DNA of 48,055 nt from an uncultured Eubacteriales bacterium (lineage in GTDB: Bacteria; Bacillota; Clostridia; Monoglobales; Monoglobaceae): assembly GCA_900542675.1 (NCBI GenBank), contig UQOT01000005.1, positions 1-48,055 on the forward strand, written 5' to 3'. Positions 7,291 through 15,865 of this stretch are shown here, piece by piece. The stretch's first letter is position 1. Each line of letters opens with the position of its first letter. The position numbers and the translations under genes are program-made. The notes beneath the pieces were generated by a model that was not told where the DNA came from, made no database searches, and worked only from the letters and a program-made list of their open reading frames with translations.

Positions 7291-10200
7291 TTATATCACC
7301 TTTGTTGCTTCTGTTGTCTTATAATCAATTCCCATGCATGAGCTGGTTCCGGAGCCGTTACTATATACATAGTATACATGACCTTCCTTCAGAGCACATG
7401 TCCAATCATTAATAACATTCGCATCGGTCGAAACAAACTTGGTAGACGTTCCGTCTGTTATGTCATAGAACTGTGCATCCTTGTTCGCTGCAAGGAAGTT
7501 ATGGATTGTAAAGTCACAAGCCGTTTTTACATCGACAATGAAACCAGTACCTCCCTTTACTTCGCCGGTGTTTTCTGTAATGTATGTATTCCAAGCCGTA
7601 AGCGCTGCTTCAGCTGTCGGAGTAGTATTTTTAAGTGTCGCAAAAGCATTATTTACTGCGTTAGAAGAAGTCCTGAACTGCACTCTGTAAGGATAATTTG
7701 TCTTATCGCCAACTGTATTCGCTGCAGTCTTCTGCTCAACCATATTGTAGACAACTATATCTGCATTGTCGATGAGCTTCTGCCCTGCTGTCAAGGTTGT
7801 ATCTGTAGCAGGCATCAAATACGAACCGGAACCGCTCTTATATACAGCTGCTGTTGCAGCGGAAGTTGCATCGCCCTGATAGCTTGTAGAGTCACTTTTA
7901 GCAGATGCTTTCACTGTTATTGTCTTACCATTTTCATTGTCTGTAAGAACATACGTCTTAGATGTAGCGCCGCTAATTTCTACGTTATCAGCGTACCACT
8001 GATAATCAACTTCGCTCGCTGCGTCAGAAGGAACAACTGTTGCTGTAAGTGTCTCACCTACTGCGGCTGCTCCTGAAATTGTTACTGCTGTAATATCTGT
8101 CCTACCTTCTGCGGTTGTTATTGTAACGGTATAATCATCCTTGTCGTCATCTTCAGCAACAACGAGCTCATAGGTTATACCGTCTTCCTTAACAGCAGCA
8201 CCTTCAACGTTTGTAATCTTGTAGCCCGGTGCATTCTGAATTGTGAATGTATAGGTTCCGGCTTTAAGACCTGTAATTGAAGCTGTATTCGATGCAAAAT
8301 TCGTAGCATCCGATGCTCCGTTCCAAGTAATGCTTGTAATGTTTGCGCCATTGAATGTTACATCATATGTCGGAATAACTTCAAAATTAGCGACAACAGC
8401 CTCGGGACTCTCAGACATCACGAAGAAGTACGAATCTGTGGTTGAAACAGCGTTAACCTTCAAATCTGTCTCTCCCATTTTAACGCTCACTAATCTGTTA
8501 GTTTCTTCATAGCCCGACTGAACATATGCCTTGAAGAATACGAGCTCGCCTGCTGCAGCCTTTGCGACTGTAACAGCCTCACCGTTTACTTTACCTGCAA
8601 CGTTTCTTGCCTCAGAAACCGCACCGCCGTCACCTGCTGCAGTGATGCTCGGTACTGCATAAGTCGGCATATCATAGTATACCGTTGTTGACTTAAAGTT
8701 ACCGCAGTAAGTGCTGTGAGCGATAGCTTTGAGCTCAATCAAAAGATTATCATCTGCTGCAAATGTTGTATCGTCAGGGAACGATATAATGTTATCAAAT
8801 GAAGGATTATATCCACCTGTGCTCTTAAGCTCCTTGGTAACGATTAATGTGCTGTTTGCAGATGTTGCATCTGCTGCAGTTGTCTGTGTTGTCTTGTATA
8901 CATTTACATAAACAGCGTCATTGGTACCCGCATAAATCGAAATACCCTTTGCATCAACAAGCGCACCATTCGCAAGTATTAAAGCCTTGTTACCGTCATG
9001 TGTATTATCCCAGTACTGCTCTGTTGTCTTCTGGACTCCTGCCGAAACGTTAACAACTGTACTATCATACATATTAAACACAGCCGGATCCTTTACAGCT
9101 TCTGCAGTTGTGACAACTACTTCAACGGCTGCGTCTGTTACTGTTACTGTGTACTTGCCATCTTGGTCGGCTGTTACTTCTGTGCCGCCTACTGTAACGC
9201 CTGTAACATCATAACCAGATGTTGCCTCAACTGTGAATGTGTATGTGCCTGCTTCAACGTTCTTAACAACGCCTGTCGTGTTAAGTTCTTCTGCATCTAC
9301 TGCATCAGCCCACTTAATGCTTGCGTTTTCACCCTTAATTGTTACGTCATACTTTGCTGCCGGTTCTGCTGATTCCTCAGGTGTTGCTGACTCCTCAGGT
9401 GTTGCTGACTCCTCAGGTGTTGCTGATTCCTCAGGTGTTGCTGATTCTTCAGGTGTTGCTGATACAACAGGCTCTACATCAACAGGAACGAGCGCTATAG
9501 CAAATATGCTGCGCGACTTACCATCTGCGTTTCCTGTCATTGTGATTGTGTGCTTACCTGCTGTAAGTGTGCCAATCTCATACTCTGTTACTGTAAGATT
9601 AGCGTTGTCGAGTCCTGACTCTGCAGATGTTTCTGCATACTTGCCAGGCTTATCATTTACAGGAGCAACGCTGCCTGTATTATCTACGCTTGCAGTAAAA
9701 TATCTGCCATTATATTCGTTGCTGAGTACCATTACCTTATATGTGCCGTTTGCCGGAACGTCCACTTCAACCGATGCTGTTGCATTCGCTGCATTCATCA
9801 GTATCTCTGTGTCAGTAATAGCAGCCGGATCAGGGAATACCGCCTTAACTTCATCAGGCGCATTATCATTCCACGTATAAGCGTAATCCTTACCCTTCCA
9901 ATCTTGACTACCAACTGAACTTGTTATGCTTGCTGCATTAACAACAATCGGATCAACAGCCGGAGCTGCCGATTCAACAGGAGCTGCCGATGCTGCCGGA
10001 GCTGCATAGGTTACCTTTACAACGATTGGCTCAGCAGGCATCGTGAACTTGTTATCTGTAACTGTAACAGATGTAAGCTCTGTTGTGCCGTCTGCTTTGT
10101 AAACCTTAATTGTCGGAACCTGACCTTCTGTTGCCGGTGTTCCCTCAAACTTAATTGTTGCACCTGCTTCGAACTCATATTTCGGAGCTTCTGATGCTGC

Positions 10201-13200
10201 CGGAGCTTCTGATGCTGCCGGAGCTTCTGATACTGCCGGTGCTTCTGATGCTGCCGGATCTTCTGATGCTTCAAATTTTACAGACACAAAGTTTGCCTTT
10301 GAACCACCAACATATACATAGTAGTCATATTCGGGTTCTGCAGCAAAACTGTATTCGTAAGCTGCCTTAGTAGTTTCCGTCTTGTTTAAAAGTTCGGTTC
10401 CTCCTGTTGTGCTGCCTGTTGCAAACTTAAGGATGTATGCTGTCTTACTGGCGCCTACAACCATTTTTGCCTTAACTGTACCTGCAGCAGCAACCGTAAC
10501 CTTGAGAACTGTGCCGTAAACAGGAGCAGAATCAATTGAAGGACCACCTAAAACAACAGTTCCGTCACCCAATGTTTCTGAAATATTTCTCGGATTTTCG
10601 CCAGATGTAAGACCTGTACCGCCGTCTGTGCTTTCCTTCCAAGCAGCCGTTTTCGACGTGTCAATAACATTAATCTGCGGAATCGGTGATGCAGCAGGAT
10701 CTGCATTAGGATCATCGATCTTCTTCTCAGCTTTAACCTCTAACGGGTCAACAGTAAGTGAACCGATTGTCATTGCATCCGGATTTGCATTACCGCTTAC
10801 TGCAGCAATTACATCGGCATTCGCAGCATCCCAAACATCCTCAGCTGCAGCAGCTGCTGTTGCGGGTTCCTCTGTAAGCTTACCTGTACCGCCTGTTACT
10901 TCAAGCTTTGCCTCATACTTCTGTACTTCCTTTGCACCGAATGTCGCGCCAACAGTTGTGCCGCCTACCGGCATCGGGAAGCTGTATACGTTATCGCTTA
11001 TCTTTGTGATATTTTCAGCCGCAACGCCTGTTGCTTCTATTGTCTTTATAACTTCATCTGTCTGAGCCGGTGTACCTGTAACATAGATGGTTGTACCTGC
11101 CTTAGCTCTGACCGAACCCGCCGGATCCGGAGCTACTGACGGAGCTTCCGAAGCAGGTGCTTCTGACTGAGCAGGAGCAGCCGACACTGACGGAGTTGAA
11201 CTTCCACCAGGACCTGTGAGGGTGAGGCTATCAACGTAGATTCTGTTATCAACAGCCGTGCCCTCGTTTGCTATTCTGATTGTATCGGGAATAGCATCAA
11301 GCGTGTATGTGCCGGTAAAGGTATCATGATCTTTGTCATATCTGTCGGTTGTGAGAGTTACCGTCTTTTCCGTTGTGTCTATAACAGCCTTGCAGTGTAC
11401 CCATGCACTGAACGCTTTACCCACCGTATTACCTATAAAATAATTTACATTGTCATCATTTACCGTATCGCCGTATACGAGCGGATAGAGTCTTGCTGCT
11501 GTCTTGCTGTTTGAAGTAGACGTTAACTCCTTAAAGCCTATAGAAGCAAGAACCTTGCCTCCCGCCTGAGCATCGCTGTCGATAAGCTCAAAGAATTTGA
11601 TAGGAACAAAAGTACCGAGACCTGCACCGCTGCTGCCCGGTGATGTTCTGATTGCCCAGAAGTCACCTTCTAAGGTGTAGATGCCGTTTTCTGTTGCGCC
11701 TGTAGCTATTGAAACTTCTGTCTGCGGACCAATCTCGAGAGCTTTTCCGCCGTCCTTTGTAGCTTCCTCAGTTGCGGCGTCAAAAAGGTCGTTAGTGCCG
11801 CTAACCTTCTTAACCTTATCCGTGAGTCCTACAACAGCCTCTGCGCCCTCTGCCGTAGCCGAATAGGTAAGACCGGAAATCGAAGCAACATCCGCAGCCG
11901 AGTTAAAGTCCTCGCTTACCAGAGTACCCTCGCCCTCAGCTGCCAGAGCTGCCGGAGCTGCAGTTGAAAGCTCAATGCTACCGCCTGTAACTGTGCCTAT
12001 CTGAGCAAGATACAATTCATCATCAGGAGCCTGTGAAGGTTCTGTTGCTGCAGCGTATGTTGCGTCAACTGCAACATTATTTGCGGGCATTGTGAACTTA
12101 TTGCCTGTAATAGCAGCGCCGTCAACCTTTACCGTAACAACATCAGATGCGTTGTCCTGAGTAAGAGTTGTGTATGTAACTTCCGTACCCGCCGGGATTG
12201 TGTATGTCTTTGTCATTGTTGTCGGGCCTGCCGGGTCTGCCGACTGTGCCGGAGCTTCTGACTGTGCCGGAGCTGAGCCTTCAGTAAATTCAAGACCCAT
12301 CAAGTTAAAGCCATTACCACCGCCTGCGATTGTAATCTTCTCTCCGGAATTGATCGAACGCGTATATTCAACAGGCGTATTTGCCGTTGTGTAATTTTCG
12401 TCTGTGTATGTTATTTCCTCTGTCGCAGCGGAACCAACCGTAACATTGATTGTTCTTGCACCGCCATCTGCAAAATTCTTCGATGAAGCAACCGCAAATT
12501 TCATTATTCCGTCTGCGGGAGCTGTGTATTCAACAAAGCATGATTTTGATGCACCGAGATTTAAGTAATAATTATCTCCCGACTTAGCAACTTTTATGGT
12601 CTTTCCTGCCGAACTCATCTTGCTTGTCGCACCAATTTTAAGGCCATCATTTGTTGTTGAAACGCCCTCTGTATCACTGAGTGCAAATGTGTAGCTCTCA
12701 CCCCACGGCTCAGCTGAGAAATCCCATACCTTGTCGTTTGCGCCAGCAGCAGCTGCTGCTGCAACTTCCTCAACACCTGTGCCTTCGAGCTTACCTGTAC
12801 CGCCCGTAACTGTAAGAGTTGCTGTGTACCCGTTGCTCGGAGCCTCTGATGTACTCGGAGCTGCTGATGTACTCGGAGCTGCCGATGTGCTCGGAGCTGC
12901 CGATGTGCTCGGGCTTGCCGAAGCAACCGCTTCGCCGCGGCCTGCGTAGAACGACTTACCCGCCGTGATTGCACTTGCTGTCGGGTCTACTGCCTTGTCC
13001 GGGTCACCTGCCTGCGCAAGAGCCTTTGTTGTATACCAAAGACCGTTCCAGTTGTCATCACCGAGTGTTGTCGGGTTCGGAACTCTGCTTGAAGGAATCT
13101 TTGCATTTCTTGTTACAGAAATTGACTTGTTCTTGCTGAAATCGTTAAGATAGTAGAACTTAACGGTGTAAGTTGACGGACTGCCGCCGCCACCGGTATT

Positions 13201-14082
13201 GCCGCCGCCACCGAGAATACCGCCGATAATAACGTTGTTGCTGTTATCTTCGTTCGGGTTGGTAACGCTTGTGTTTGAGCTTACGTTAGCTGTCTTTGAA
13301 AGGTTAAGAACCTGCCCGGATACCTGACAGTTAGTGATTGCAACATTGCCGCTTACAGCCGGTGAAATAACCATACCGTTTGCAACAACGCCGTTTAATG
13401 TAACTTCACCGCTCTTAATCATAACGATGCCGCCTGCATATTCAGGACCGTATGTACCGGGAGCTGTAACGTAAAGCTTGATCATATTGTCAAGAATTTT
13501 AACAAACTCAGCTCTTGAGATAAAGTCCTGGGGTCTAACTGTGCCGTCAGGATAACCGCCAACATAGCCTGCTGCTGTCATAGCGCCAACATAGCCTGTT
13601 GCGTAGTCAGAAACATTCTGATAGTCTGCATACTGTGTGATAGCAGCCTGGCTGTTCTCAACCGTAAGACCATATGCACGAGCGAGCATTGTCATAGCCT
13701 GCTCACGTGTCATATAATTGTTCGGTTCCATTGTGCCGTCGCCGTTACCGGTAAGTGTGCCGGCAGCAACGAGCTTTAAAACTGCGTCTGTATACCACGC
13801 GCTTGAATCAACGTCAACAAAGGCATTGTCAGCTGTATCGATATAACCGATTACATTCTGAGTAACCTGTGCAACTTCTGCACGTGTAATGGTGTCGTCA
13901 GGTCTGAAATAACCGCCGTCACCCTGAATTACGCCGCGGTCTGACCAAGTATTGATATAACCCTCAGCCCAGTGACCCGCTGTGTCACCATACTGAGCAG
14001 CCGAAACGACTGTCATACCAAATGTAGTCAAAACCATAGCGATGGCAAGTATCATTGCCAAACTTCTTTTAAAGGTTCTCAT
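7291..14082 (-). CDS. Very large SLH-domain surface protein with repeated beta-sandwich modules
   Basis: 2263 residues; start supported by TTAAGGAGGG 9 bases upstream. Residues 1-29 are a signal peptide. Three SLH domains follow (about 31-80, 87-138, 150-203), with TRAE/SRAE motifs of the type that bind pyruvylated secondary wall polymer, so the protein is anchored non-covalently to the cell wall. A Gly-rich linker near 295-307 precedes an InlB-like repeat (about 308-385). The rest alternates Ala/Ser/Pro/Glu linkers (18-bp DNA repeats at residues about 391-414, 1270-1299 and 1542-1571) with beta-sandwich modules, several opening with a WDFS-like strand and closing with an NxxGxxF-like strand, plus Ig-like units near residue 2000. 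I recognise no catalytic domain. Likely an S-layer-associated carbohydrate-binding or scaffold protein (inference). Single-gene transcript with its own promoter and terminator. Confidence 0.85.
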   Translation of the reverse strand: MRTFKRSLAMILAIAMVLTTFGMTVVSAAQYGDTAGHWAEGYINTWSDRGVIQGDGGYFRPDDTITRAEVAQVTQNVIGYIDTADNAFVDVDSSAWYTDAVLKLVAAGTLTGNGDGTMEPNNYMTREQAMTMLARAYGLTVENSQAAITQYADYQNVSDYATGYVGAMTAAGYVGGYPDGTVRPQDFISRAEFVKILDNMIKLYVTAPGTYGPEYAGGIVMIKSGEVTLNGVVANGMVISPAVSGNVAITNCQVSGQVLNLSKTANVSSNTSVTNPNEDNSNNVIIGGILGGGGNTGGGGSPSTYTVKFYYLNDFSKNKSISVTRNAKIPSSRVPNPTTLGDDNWNGLWYTTKALAQAGDPDKAVDPTASAITAGKSFYAGRGEAVASASPSTSAAPSTSAAPSTSAAPSTSEAPSNGYTATLTVTGGTGKLEGTGVEEVAAAAAAGANDKVWDFSAEPWGESYTFALSDTEGVSTTNDGLKIGATSKMSSAGKTIKVAKSGDNYYLNLGASKSCFVEYTAPADGIMKFAVASSKNFADGGARTINVTVGSAATEEITYTDENYTTANTPVEYTRSINSGEKITIAGGGNGFNLMGLEFTEGSAPAQSEAPAQSADPAGPTTMTKTYTIPAGTEVTYTTLTQDNASDVVTVKVDGAAITGNKFTMPANNVAVDATYAAATEPSQAPDDELYLAQIGTVTGGSIELSTAAPAALAAEGEGTLVSEDFNSAADVASISGLTYSATAEGAEAVVGLTDKVKKVSGTNDLFDAATEEATKDGGKALEIGPQTEVSIATGATENGIYTLEGDFWAIRTSPGSSGAGLGTFVPIKFFELIDSDAQAGGKVLASIGFKELTSTSNSKTAARLYPLVYGDTVNDDNVNYFIGNTVGKAFSAWVHCKAVIDTTEKTVTLTTDRYDKDHDTFTGTYTLDAIPDTIRIANEGTAVDNRIYVDSLTLTGPGGSSTPSVSAAPAQSEAPASEAPSVAPDPAGSVRAKAGTTIYVTGTPAQTDEVIKTIEATGVAAENITKISDNVYSFPMPVGGTTVGATFGAKEVQKYEAKLEVTGGTGKLTEEPATAAAAAEDVWDAANADVIAAVSGNANPDAMTIGSLTVDPLEVKAEKKIDDPNADPAASPIPQINVIDTSKTAAWKESTDGGTGLTSGENPRNISETLGDGTVVLGGPSIDSAPVYGTVLKVTVAAAGTVKAKMVVGASKTAYILKFATGSTTGGTELLNKTETTKAAYEYSFAAEPEYDYYVYVGGSKANFVSVKFEASEDPAASEAPAVSEAPAASEAPAASEAPKYEFEAGATIKFEGTPATEGQVPTIKVYKADGTTELTSVTVTDNKFTMPAEPIVVKVTYAAPAASAAPVESAAPAVDPIVVNAASITSSVGSQDWKGKDYAYTWNDNAPDEVKAVFPDPAAITDTEILMNAANATASVEVDVPANGTYKVMVLSNEYNGRYFTASVDNTGSVAPVNDKPGKYAETSAESGLDNANLTVTEYEIGTLTAGKHTITMTGNADGKSRSIFAIALVPVDVEPVVSATPEESATPEESATPEESATPEESATPEESAEPAAKYDVTIKGENASIKWADAVDAEELNTTGVVKNVEAGTYTFTVEATSGYDVTGVTVGGTEVTADQDGKYTVTVTDAAVEVVVTTAEAVKDPAVFNMYDSTVVNVSAGVQKTTEQYWDNTHDGNKALILANGALVDAKGISIYAGTNDAVYVNVYKTTQTTAADATSANSTLIVTKELKSTGGYNPSFDNIISFPDDTTFAADDNLLIELKAIAHSTYCGNFKSTTVYYDMPTYAVPSITAAGDGGAVSEARNVAGKVNGEAVTVAKAAAGELVFFKAYVQSGYEETNRLVSVKMGETDLKVNAVSTTDSYFFVMSESPEAVVANFEVIPTYDVTFNGANITSITWNGASDATNFASNTASITGLKAGTYTFTIQNAPGYKITNVEGAAVKEDGITYELVVAEDDDKDDYTVTITTAEGRTDITAVTISGAAAVGETLTATVVPSDAASEVDYQWYADNVEISGATSKTYVLTDNENGKTITVKASAKSDSTSYQGDATSAATAAVYKSGSGSYLMPATDTTLTAGQKLIDNADIVVYNMVEQKTAANTVGDKTNYPYRVQFRTSSNAVNNAFATLKNTTPTAEAALTAWNTYITENTGEVKGGTGFIVDVKTACDFTIHNFLAANKDAQFYDITDGTSTKFVSTDANVINDWTCALKEGHVYYVYSNGSGTSSCMGIDYKTTEATKVI
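9368..9457. repeat. 18-bp minisatellite, five units, in an SLH protein gene
   Basis: Five head-to-tail copies of GCTGAYTCCTCAGGTGTT with at most one or two base changes; they encode the six-residue linker unit ESATPE. The unit is a whole number of codons, so copy-number change would lengthen or shorten the linker without breaking the frame. Confidence 0.9.
10183..10272. repeat. 18-bp minisatellite, five units, in an SLH protein gene
   Basis: Five copies of CGGAGCTTCTGATGCTGC; the fourth and fifth have diverged slightly. They encode repeats of AASEAP. Confidence 0.9.
12838..12909. repeat. 18-bp minisatellite, four units, in an SLH protein gene
   Basis: Four copies of CGGAGCTGCCGATGTGCT-type units; the last two are identical. 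They encode the linker repeat AAPSTS after the InlB-like domain. Confidence 0.9.
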
Positions 14083-14159
14083 TTGGAAAAACCCTCCTTA
14101 AATTTTGTTTGAGCGTTTTACCGCCCTATTTAATTATATTTTTTTTGAAATCCACTCAC

Positions 14160-14251
14160 CGTCGATTTATGATATTTGCTCGACGAAATTGGGAAATTTG
14201 TCCATTAAACTCCCAATTACGTACAATAAGCCATAATCATCGACAATGATT
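14160..14251 (-). promoter_or_regulatory. Structured 5' leader of the large SLH protein gene
   Basis: The leader of about 169 nt holds three consecutive inverted repeats: AATCAT/ATGATT (14235-14251), AATTGGGA/TCCCAATT (14187-14194 with 14211-14218) and CGTCGA/TCGACG (14160-14165 with 14180-14185). None ends in a U tract, so they are unlikely to be terminators. I do not recognise a known riboswitch; mRNA stability or protein binding is possible. Confidence 0.4.
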
Positions 14252-14257
14252 GATTAT

Positions 14258-14286
14258 ATAATAGCATAATTAAGAATAAAATGCAA
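14258..14286 (-). promoter_or_regulatory. Candidate promoter of the large SLH protein gene
   Basis: TTGCAT (14281-14286), 17-bp spacer, TATTAT (14258-14263) on the minus strand. It is weaker than the other surface-protein promoters and lacks the TTGACT hexamer. Nothing better lies between it and the start codon. Confidence 0.55.
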
Positions 14287-14387
14287 TAGTTTTATACGAA
14301 AAAATTTATGGTGTTGACCATCAAAATATTAATGCTGTCTCTGTCATTTCGTATTGGTTTTGGGTTGAGTTTCTACATTGGTACATA

Positions 14388-14520
14388 CAAAAAGGCGCCC
14401 CTACGGGGAGCTGAAAAGATATATTTTAACGGCAAAATATTTACAAATCATCGCCAGACCCTGTTCCGCCCGCCGAGCCCGGGCGGCGGCTAAATCGGTG
14501 TGGCGGCGGCTTTGGGGACA
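14388..14520. repeat. Partial copy of the MITE-like repeat plus GC-rich palindromic sequence
   Basis: Bases 14388-14406 are the exact reverse complement of 7188-7206, one end of the element on the other side of the SLH gene. The following 110 bases include a GC-rich hairpin CCGCCCG/CGGGCGG (14466-14472 with 14480-14486). No matching second terminus is visible, so it is truncated or diverged. No gene is apparent here. Confidence 0.5.
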
Positions 14521-14521
14521 A

Positions 14522-14554
14522 AAAACGGCTGATGCGTTTTGCATCAGCCGTTTT
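14522..14554 (-). terminator. Terminator of the str operon
   Basis: A perfect 14-bp stem AAAACGGCTGATGC/GCATCAGCCGTTTT with a five-base loop and a U tract on the minus strand, 14 bases after the tuf stop codon. Confidence 0.95.
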
Positions 14555-14568
14555 GGTTTAAAACAAAA

Positions 14569-15771
14569 TTATTTAATAACTTCTGTTACAACGCCCGAAC
14601 CTACTGTTCTACCGCCTTCACGGATAGCGAAGCGGAGACCTTCCTCGATAGCGATTGTAGTTGTAAGAGCAACGTCCATTATAACGTTGTCACCGGGCAT
14701 ACACATCTCTGTGCCTTCCGGAAGTGTGATAACGCCTGTTACGTCAGTTGTTCTGAAATAGAACTGCGGTCTGTAGTTCGAGAAGAACGGTGTATGACGG
14801 CCGCCTTCTTCCTTAGTCAGTACGTATACCTGACCCTTGAACTCTGTATGAGGTGTAATTGTACCCGGCTTAGCCAGAACCTGTCCTCTTTCGATTTCAT
14901 CACGTGCAACACCACGGAGGAGAGCACCGATGTTATCGCCTGCTTCTGCATAGTCGAGGAGCTTTCTGAACATCTCGATACCTGTTACAACAACCTTACG
15001 TGTCTCGTCTGAAAGACCAACGATTTCAACTTCATCGTTGAGGTTGAGCTGACCTCTCTCAACACGGCCTGTAGCAACTGTACCACGACCTGTGATTGAG
15101 AAGATATCCTCGATCGGCATAAGGAACGGAAGATCGCTCTTTCTGTCCGGCGTCGGGATATAGCTGTCAACAGCGTCCATAAGCTCGTGGATGCAAGCAT
15201 ACTCAGGAGCACTCGGGTCTGTTGAAGATGACTCAAGAACCTGAAGAGCTGAACCCTTAACGATCGGAATATCGTCGCCCGGGAAGTCATACTCTGTGAG
15301 AAGCTCTCTGATTTCCATTTCAACAAGCTCTAAGAGCTCTTCGTCGTCTACCTGGTCAACCTTATTCATAAATACAATGATGTAAGGTACGCCAACCTGA
15401 CGCGAAAGCAGAATGTGCTCTCTTGTCTGCGGCATAGGACCGTCAGCAGCCGATACAACGAGGATAGCGCCGTCCATCTGAGCAGCACCTGTAATCATAT
15501 TCTTAACGTAGTCGGCGTGGCCCGGGCAGTCAACGTGTGCGTAGTGACGGTTCTCTGTCTCATACTCAACGTGTGCTGTAGAGATTGTGATACCTCTTTC
15601 TCTTTCCTCAGGAGCCTTATCAATCATATCATAAGCCTCATACTGAGCCTTACCGTCCATAGCCAATACCTTTGTGATAGCGGCTGTAAGAGTTGTCTTA
15701 CCATGGTCAACGTGGCCGATTGTACCAATGTTAACATGGGGTTTGGTTCTTTCGTACTTTTCCTTTGCCAT
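14569..15771 (-). CDS. tuf: Elongation factor Tu
   Basis: 400 residues, the normal length. The GTP-binding signature is complete: GHVDHGKTTL (P-loop, near residue 19), the switch-I region RGITI, DCPGHADY and NKVD. Domains 2 and 3 follow (RGTVATGRVERG and the C-terminal GGRTVGSGVV motif). It delivers aminoacyl-tRNA to the ribosomal A site in the cytoplasm. AAAGGAGGTCA precedes the ATG. It is the last gene of the str operon, 94 bases downstream of fusA; a weak TTGTCC-N17-TTAGAT in that gap might give extra tuf transcription, which is common for this gene but unproven here. Confidence 0.99.
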   Translation of the reverse strand: MAKEKYERTKPHVNIGTIGHVDHGKTTLTAAITKVLAMDGKAQYEAYDMIDKAPEERERGITISTAHVEYETENRHYAHVDCPGHADYVKNMITGAAQMDGAILVVSAADGPMPQTREHILLSRQVGVPYIIVFMNKVDQVDDEELLELVEMEIRELLTEYDFPGDDIPIVKGSALQVLESSSTDPSAPEYACIHELMDAVDSYIPTPDRKSDLPFLMPIEDIFSITGRGTVATGRVERGQLNLNDEVEIVGLSDETRKVVVTGIEMFRKLLDYAEAGDNIGALLRGVARDEIERGQVLAKPGTITPHTEFKGQVYVLTKEEGGRHTPFFSNYRPQFYFRTTDVTGVITLPEGTEMCMPGDNVIMDVALTTTIAIEEGLRFAIREGGRTVGSGVVTEVIK

Positions 15772-15865
15772 TTTACAATGACCTCCTTTTATATTCTTAT
15801 ATTAATTTTTAATCTAATAATTAATTCAGCTTTTGGACAACCTATCATTTTGTCTGCAATCTGTA

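Noticed and set aside
9368..9457. CRISPR-like appearance of regularly spaced 18-bp repeats
   Set aside because: The units are contiguous without unique spacers, in frame and encode a linker; they are minisatellites.
14466..14486. Second terminator downstream of tuf
   Set aside because: The GC-rich stem has no U tract and lies beyond a strong terminator; it belongs to the repeat sequence.
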